Source: Chryseobacterium sp. MYb7 (GTDB lineage: Bacteria; Bacteroidota; Bacteroidia; Flavobacteriales; Weeksellaceae). Taken from it: 64,000 bases of DNA. Positions within the stretch are counted from its first letter, which is position 1; every line of letters begins with the position of its first letter. Below, piece after piece: positions 62,227 to 64,000 of the stretch. A program made the position numbers and the translations under genes. Where the stretch lies: the NCBI RefSeq assembly GCF_002979455.1, contig NZ_PCOU01000012.1:1-64000 (forward strand), read 5' to 3'. The notes below the pieces were generated by a model, which worked only from the letters and a program-made list of their open reading frames with translations, was not told the origin of the DNA and ran no database searches.

Positions 62227-62832
62227 ATGAAAAAATTATTATTGTTGCTTTTTTTATCTATTGCAACCACAACTTTTGCCCAAAATAAAATTAATTTTGA
62301 GCAAGGAAATTTTGACTTTTTAAAAGATCAAACTGAGGTAAATGTTCAATTGGTATTTGATAATGCAACTTATCAGGAAAAAAACTTTACAGAAGCTCAA
62401 TATCTAGAAAACAGGGAGGCAGACATCACAGCAAAAAAAAACCAAGCTGTTTGGAAGAATTGGATTTATCAATGGGGACAGTTTAAAACATCTGAATATT
62501 TGGACTATTTTCTTAAAGGGATCAATGGAAAATCAAAAAAAATAATTTTCAAAAAGGATGCACAGACAAAATATACTTTGATTGTTGATGCAAAATGGAT
62601 TTATGCTGGTTGGTATGGCGGAATGATAGGTTCTCAGGAGGCAAAATTAACAGCAGATATGAAGTTTGTGGAAACTGATAATCCTTCAAAAGTGGTTATG
62701 AAATTGCAGGCAGATAAAATAGGAGGTAAGCAAATGAATCAACAATTTGCATGGGAGTACGGAAGAATAGCTGCAGCTTATGAAGTTACTGGTAAAAAAT
62801 TGGGAAAAGAAATTAAAGTAGCTACAAAATAA
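62227..62832 (+). CDS. Secreted protein, first of two tandem paralogues
   Basis: A 201-residue exported protein with signal peptide MKKLLLLLFLSIATTTFAQ. The mature part shares with the next gene LKDQTEVNV, TEAQYLENR, FKKDA-KYTL, W-Y/F-GW and the ending EYGRIAAAYE-TGK-LG-EIK. I do not recognise a named family. It is followed by its own terminator and preceded by its own TATCTTTG box. Charged, with no Cys. Periplasmic or surface location is expected. Function unknown. Confidence 0.7.
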   Translation: MKKLLLLLFLSIATTTFAQNKINFEQGNFDFLKDQTEVNVQLVFDNATYQEKNFTEAQYLENREADITAKKNQAVWKNWIYQWGQFKTSEYLDYFLKGINGKSKKIIFKKDAQTKYTLIVDAKWIYAGWYGGMIGSQEAKLTADMKFVETDNPSKVVMKLQADKIGGKQMNQQFAWEYGRIAAAYEVTGKKLGKEIKVATK

Positions 62833-62835
62833 CAA

Positions 62836-62867
62836 AAAGCGGTCTGATAAATTCAGACTGTTTTTTT
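62836..62867 (+). terminator. Terminator of the first paralogue
   Basis: GCGGTCTGA-TAAAT-TCAGACTG with seven T. Nearly the same hairpin follows the second paralogue. Confidence 0.85.
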
Positions 62868-62892
62868 ATGGTCATTTATTAATAAAAGTAAA

Positions 62893-62900
62893 TATCTTTG
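62893..62900 (+). promoter_or_regulatory. -7 promoter element of the second paralogue
   Basis: TATCTTTG followed by GG, as in the first copy, 28 bases before the ATG. Confidence 0.5.
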
Positions 62901-62928
62901 GGTTTTTAAAATAAAAAACTAATACCAT

Positions 62929-63534
62929 ATGAAAAAGTTATTCTTGCTGGTCTTTGTCATTATAATGACTACAGCTTTCGGACAAGAGAAAATGAAAATA
63001 GTTGCCGGAAGTCTTGGCGTTTTGAAAGATCAGACCGAAGTAAATGTTGAGGTTAAGTTTGAGAATGTTCTGTTTATGAAAGAAAATATTACAGAAGCTC
63101 AATACCTTGAAAACAGAAAAAAACAAGTTCTTGACAATCCTAAAAGAGGAGAAGAGGCCTGGAAAAAATGGATTGAAGAATGGGAAAAATATAAAAATGA
63201 GTATGCAAATTATTTTGCAAAAGGACTTAATAAGACGTATAAGAATATTTCATTTAAAAAAGATGCTTCTGCAAAATATACGCTGTTGGTAGAAACCCAT
63301 TGGATATTTCCGGGATGGCATGCGGGGCTTACTGCAATGACCGCTGAAATAACAGGTAAAATAAAACTGATAGAAACCAATAATCCTTCTGCTGTTTTAG
63401 CTGAAATAGAGCTTAAAAAGTTTGATAAATTTGTGCAGAATGAAGAATTTGTAATGGAGTACGGGAGAATAGCGGCAGCTTATGAATCTACTGGAAGATA
63501 TCTGGGAAGAGAAATCAAAAAATCTATGAAATAA
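62929..63534 (+). CDS. Secreted protein, second of two tandem paralogues
   Basis: A 201-residue paralogue of the gene at 62227, the same length to the residue. Signal peptide MKKLFLLVFVIIMTTAFGQ. Shared blocks are LKDQTEVNVE, TEAQYLENRK, FKKDASAKYTLLVETHWIFP and the C-terminal MEYGRIAAAYESTGRYLGRE. It differs in a more charged middle part (EEAWKKWIEEWEKYKNEYAN). It has its own promoter and terminator, so both copies are separate units produced by an old tandem duplication. Function unknown. Confidence 0.7.
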   Translation: MKKLFLLVFVIIMTTAFGQEKMKIVAGSLGVLKDQTEVNVEVKFENVLFMKENITEAQYLENRKKQVLDNPKRGEEAWKKWIEEWEKYKNEYANYFAKGLNKTYKNISFKKDASAKYTLLVETHWIFPGWHAGLTAMTAEITGKIKLIETNNPSAVLAEIELKKFDKFVQNEEFVMEYGRIAAAYESTGRYLGREIKKSMK

Positions 63535-63535
63535 C

Positions 63536-63568
63536 AAAAAACGGTCTGAAAATTCAGACCGTTTTTTT
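63536..63568. terminator. Terminator between convergent genes
   Basis: ACGGTCTGA-AAAT-TCAGACCGT with A and T runs. Its T run overlaps the stop codon of the minus-strand flavoprotein gene. Confidence 0.9.
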
Positions 63569-64000
63569 ATGCTTGGTTTTGCTGTTCCTGTTTTTCTAAT
63601 TTGATCAGGTTGGCAAGATTTTTAATCACTGTATCATGCTTTTTCACAAAAGGATTGTCTTTATTCCAGACATAGCCTGCTAAAACAGCACAGATCTTTT
63701 TCTTTACGTCCGGGTTTTCCGGCTGGTGGAAAAATAATTCCTGAAGATTTCCCGTATACCATTCTTTTACATACGTGGTGAAAACATCCACACCATATAA
63801 AATATAATCTGAGTACTCTGTCTGCCAGTCAATTTTTTCGCCGTTTAATTGTCTTAATGCCAGTTTTGCCGCCAGCATTCCGGATTCTGTGGCAAAAGCC
63901 ATTCCCGAAGAAAATACAGGATCAAGGAATTCTGAAGCATTCCCCGTTAAAGCAAATCCGTCCCCGAATAAACTTTTAACCGAACATGAATAATCTTTCA
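63567..64000 (-). CDS. 3' part of a FAD-dependent oxidoreductase gene (partial)
   Basis: The last 144 codons of a minus-strand gene that continues past the window edge. The frame from the edge reads GDGFALTGNASEFLDPVFSS and GMAFATESGMLAAKLALRQL, which match the C-terminal FAD-binding segment of the geranylgeranyl reductase/tryptophan halogenase superfamily (usually GDaA-fldPvfSsGv-lAl-sg-lAA). An ATG within the frame at 63902 is internal and not a start. The C-terminus ends in a Gln-rich tail (KQEQQNQA). Substrate unknown; flexirubin-type pigment pathways in this group contain such enzymes, but that link is a guess. Confidence 0.8.
   Translation of the reverse strand, partial: KDYSCSVKSLFGDGFALTGNASEFLDPVFSSGMAFATESGMLAAKLALRQLNGEKIDWQTEYSDYILYGVDVFTTYVKEWYTGNLQELFFHQPENPDVKKKICAVLAGYVWNKDNPFVKKHDTVIKNLANLIKLEKQEQQNQA

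Overview
The window looks like chromosome of a Chryseobacterium-like flavobacterium (Bacteroidota, Weeksellaceae). It is AT-rich. It carries repeated copies of the Bacteroidota -7 promoter element TAnnTTTG (TATCTTTG at 13952, 41043, 62194 and 62893) and few Shine-Dalgarno sites. It also has secreted proteins beginning QxGINTxxP after the signal peptide, many TonB-dependent receptor/outer-membrane barrel genes, and typical flavobacterial operons. No tRNA, rRNA, CRISPR array or complete insertion sequence was found. The species is inferred from gene style, not from a marker gene.

Layout. 1-4.5 kb is an accessory, low-GC stretch: a pair of small helix-turn-helix genes (the second broken in a run of nine A), a secreted protein with three near-identical 267-bp repeats and a chitin-binding-like C-terminus, decayed transposase pieces, a second secreted protein, and a perfect palindromic terminator with no gene in front of it. 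4.5-11.4 kb is the thiamine operon thiS-thiC-thiE-like-thiD-thiE-thiG-thiH-thiF. It sits behind a TPP riboswitch whose probable expression platform is a hairpin over the thiS start codon. 11.6-21.2 kb holds three outer-membrane receptors and a LytS/LytTR two-component system. The middle receptor (14357-17095) has a long leader with a SAM-I (S-box)-like aptamer and a tiny reading frame Met-Arg-Met-Cys-Cys-Cys-Cys-stop. 21.4-26.8 kb encodes two aconitases. 27-30.2 kb has a WG-repeat protein and a TonB receptor behind a second TPP riboswitch, so probably the thiamine uptake receptor. 30.5-41 kb is mostly housekeeping: HU-like membrane protein, thioesterase, dehydrogenase, serine hydrolase, Ig-like lipoprotein, haem-binding protein, Nudix, XerD, dCMP deaminase, enoyl-CoA hydratase and catalase. 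41-48.8 kb has oxyR divergent from catalase with a perfect 13-bp palindrome between them, metK behind a SAM-II-like riboswitch, an ECF-type sigma factor, a HAD phosphatase, and a PepSY-like/two-component cluster. 48.9-55.7 kb is trpS and the ileS-dksA-like-lspA-sanA block. 55.9-58.9 kb is a probable toxin/immunity pair (881-aa protein ending in a papain-like Cys/His domain, then an Imm35/YrhB-like gene). 59-64 kb has an M23 peptidase, a PaaK-like ligase, a tandem pair of secreted paralogues that each carry their own promoter and terminator, and the 3' part of a flavoprotein gene.

How it works together. Cofactor and sulfur control dominates. Two TPP switches govern thiamine synthesis and uptake. 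Two unrelated SAM-type aptamers appear to govern metK and a TonB receptor, and the receptor leader adds a polycysteine reading frame that could sense cysteine supply. The most novel-looking items are that dual leader and the papain-like toxin/immunity pair. Both are inferences from sequence patterns and no database search was possible.
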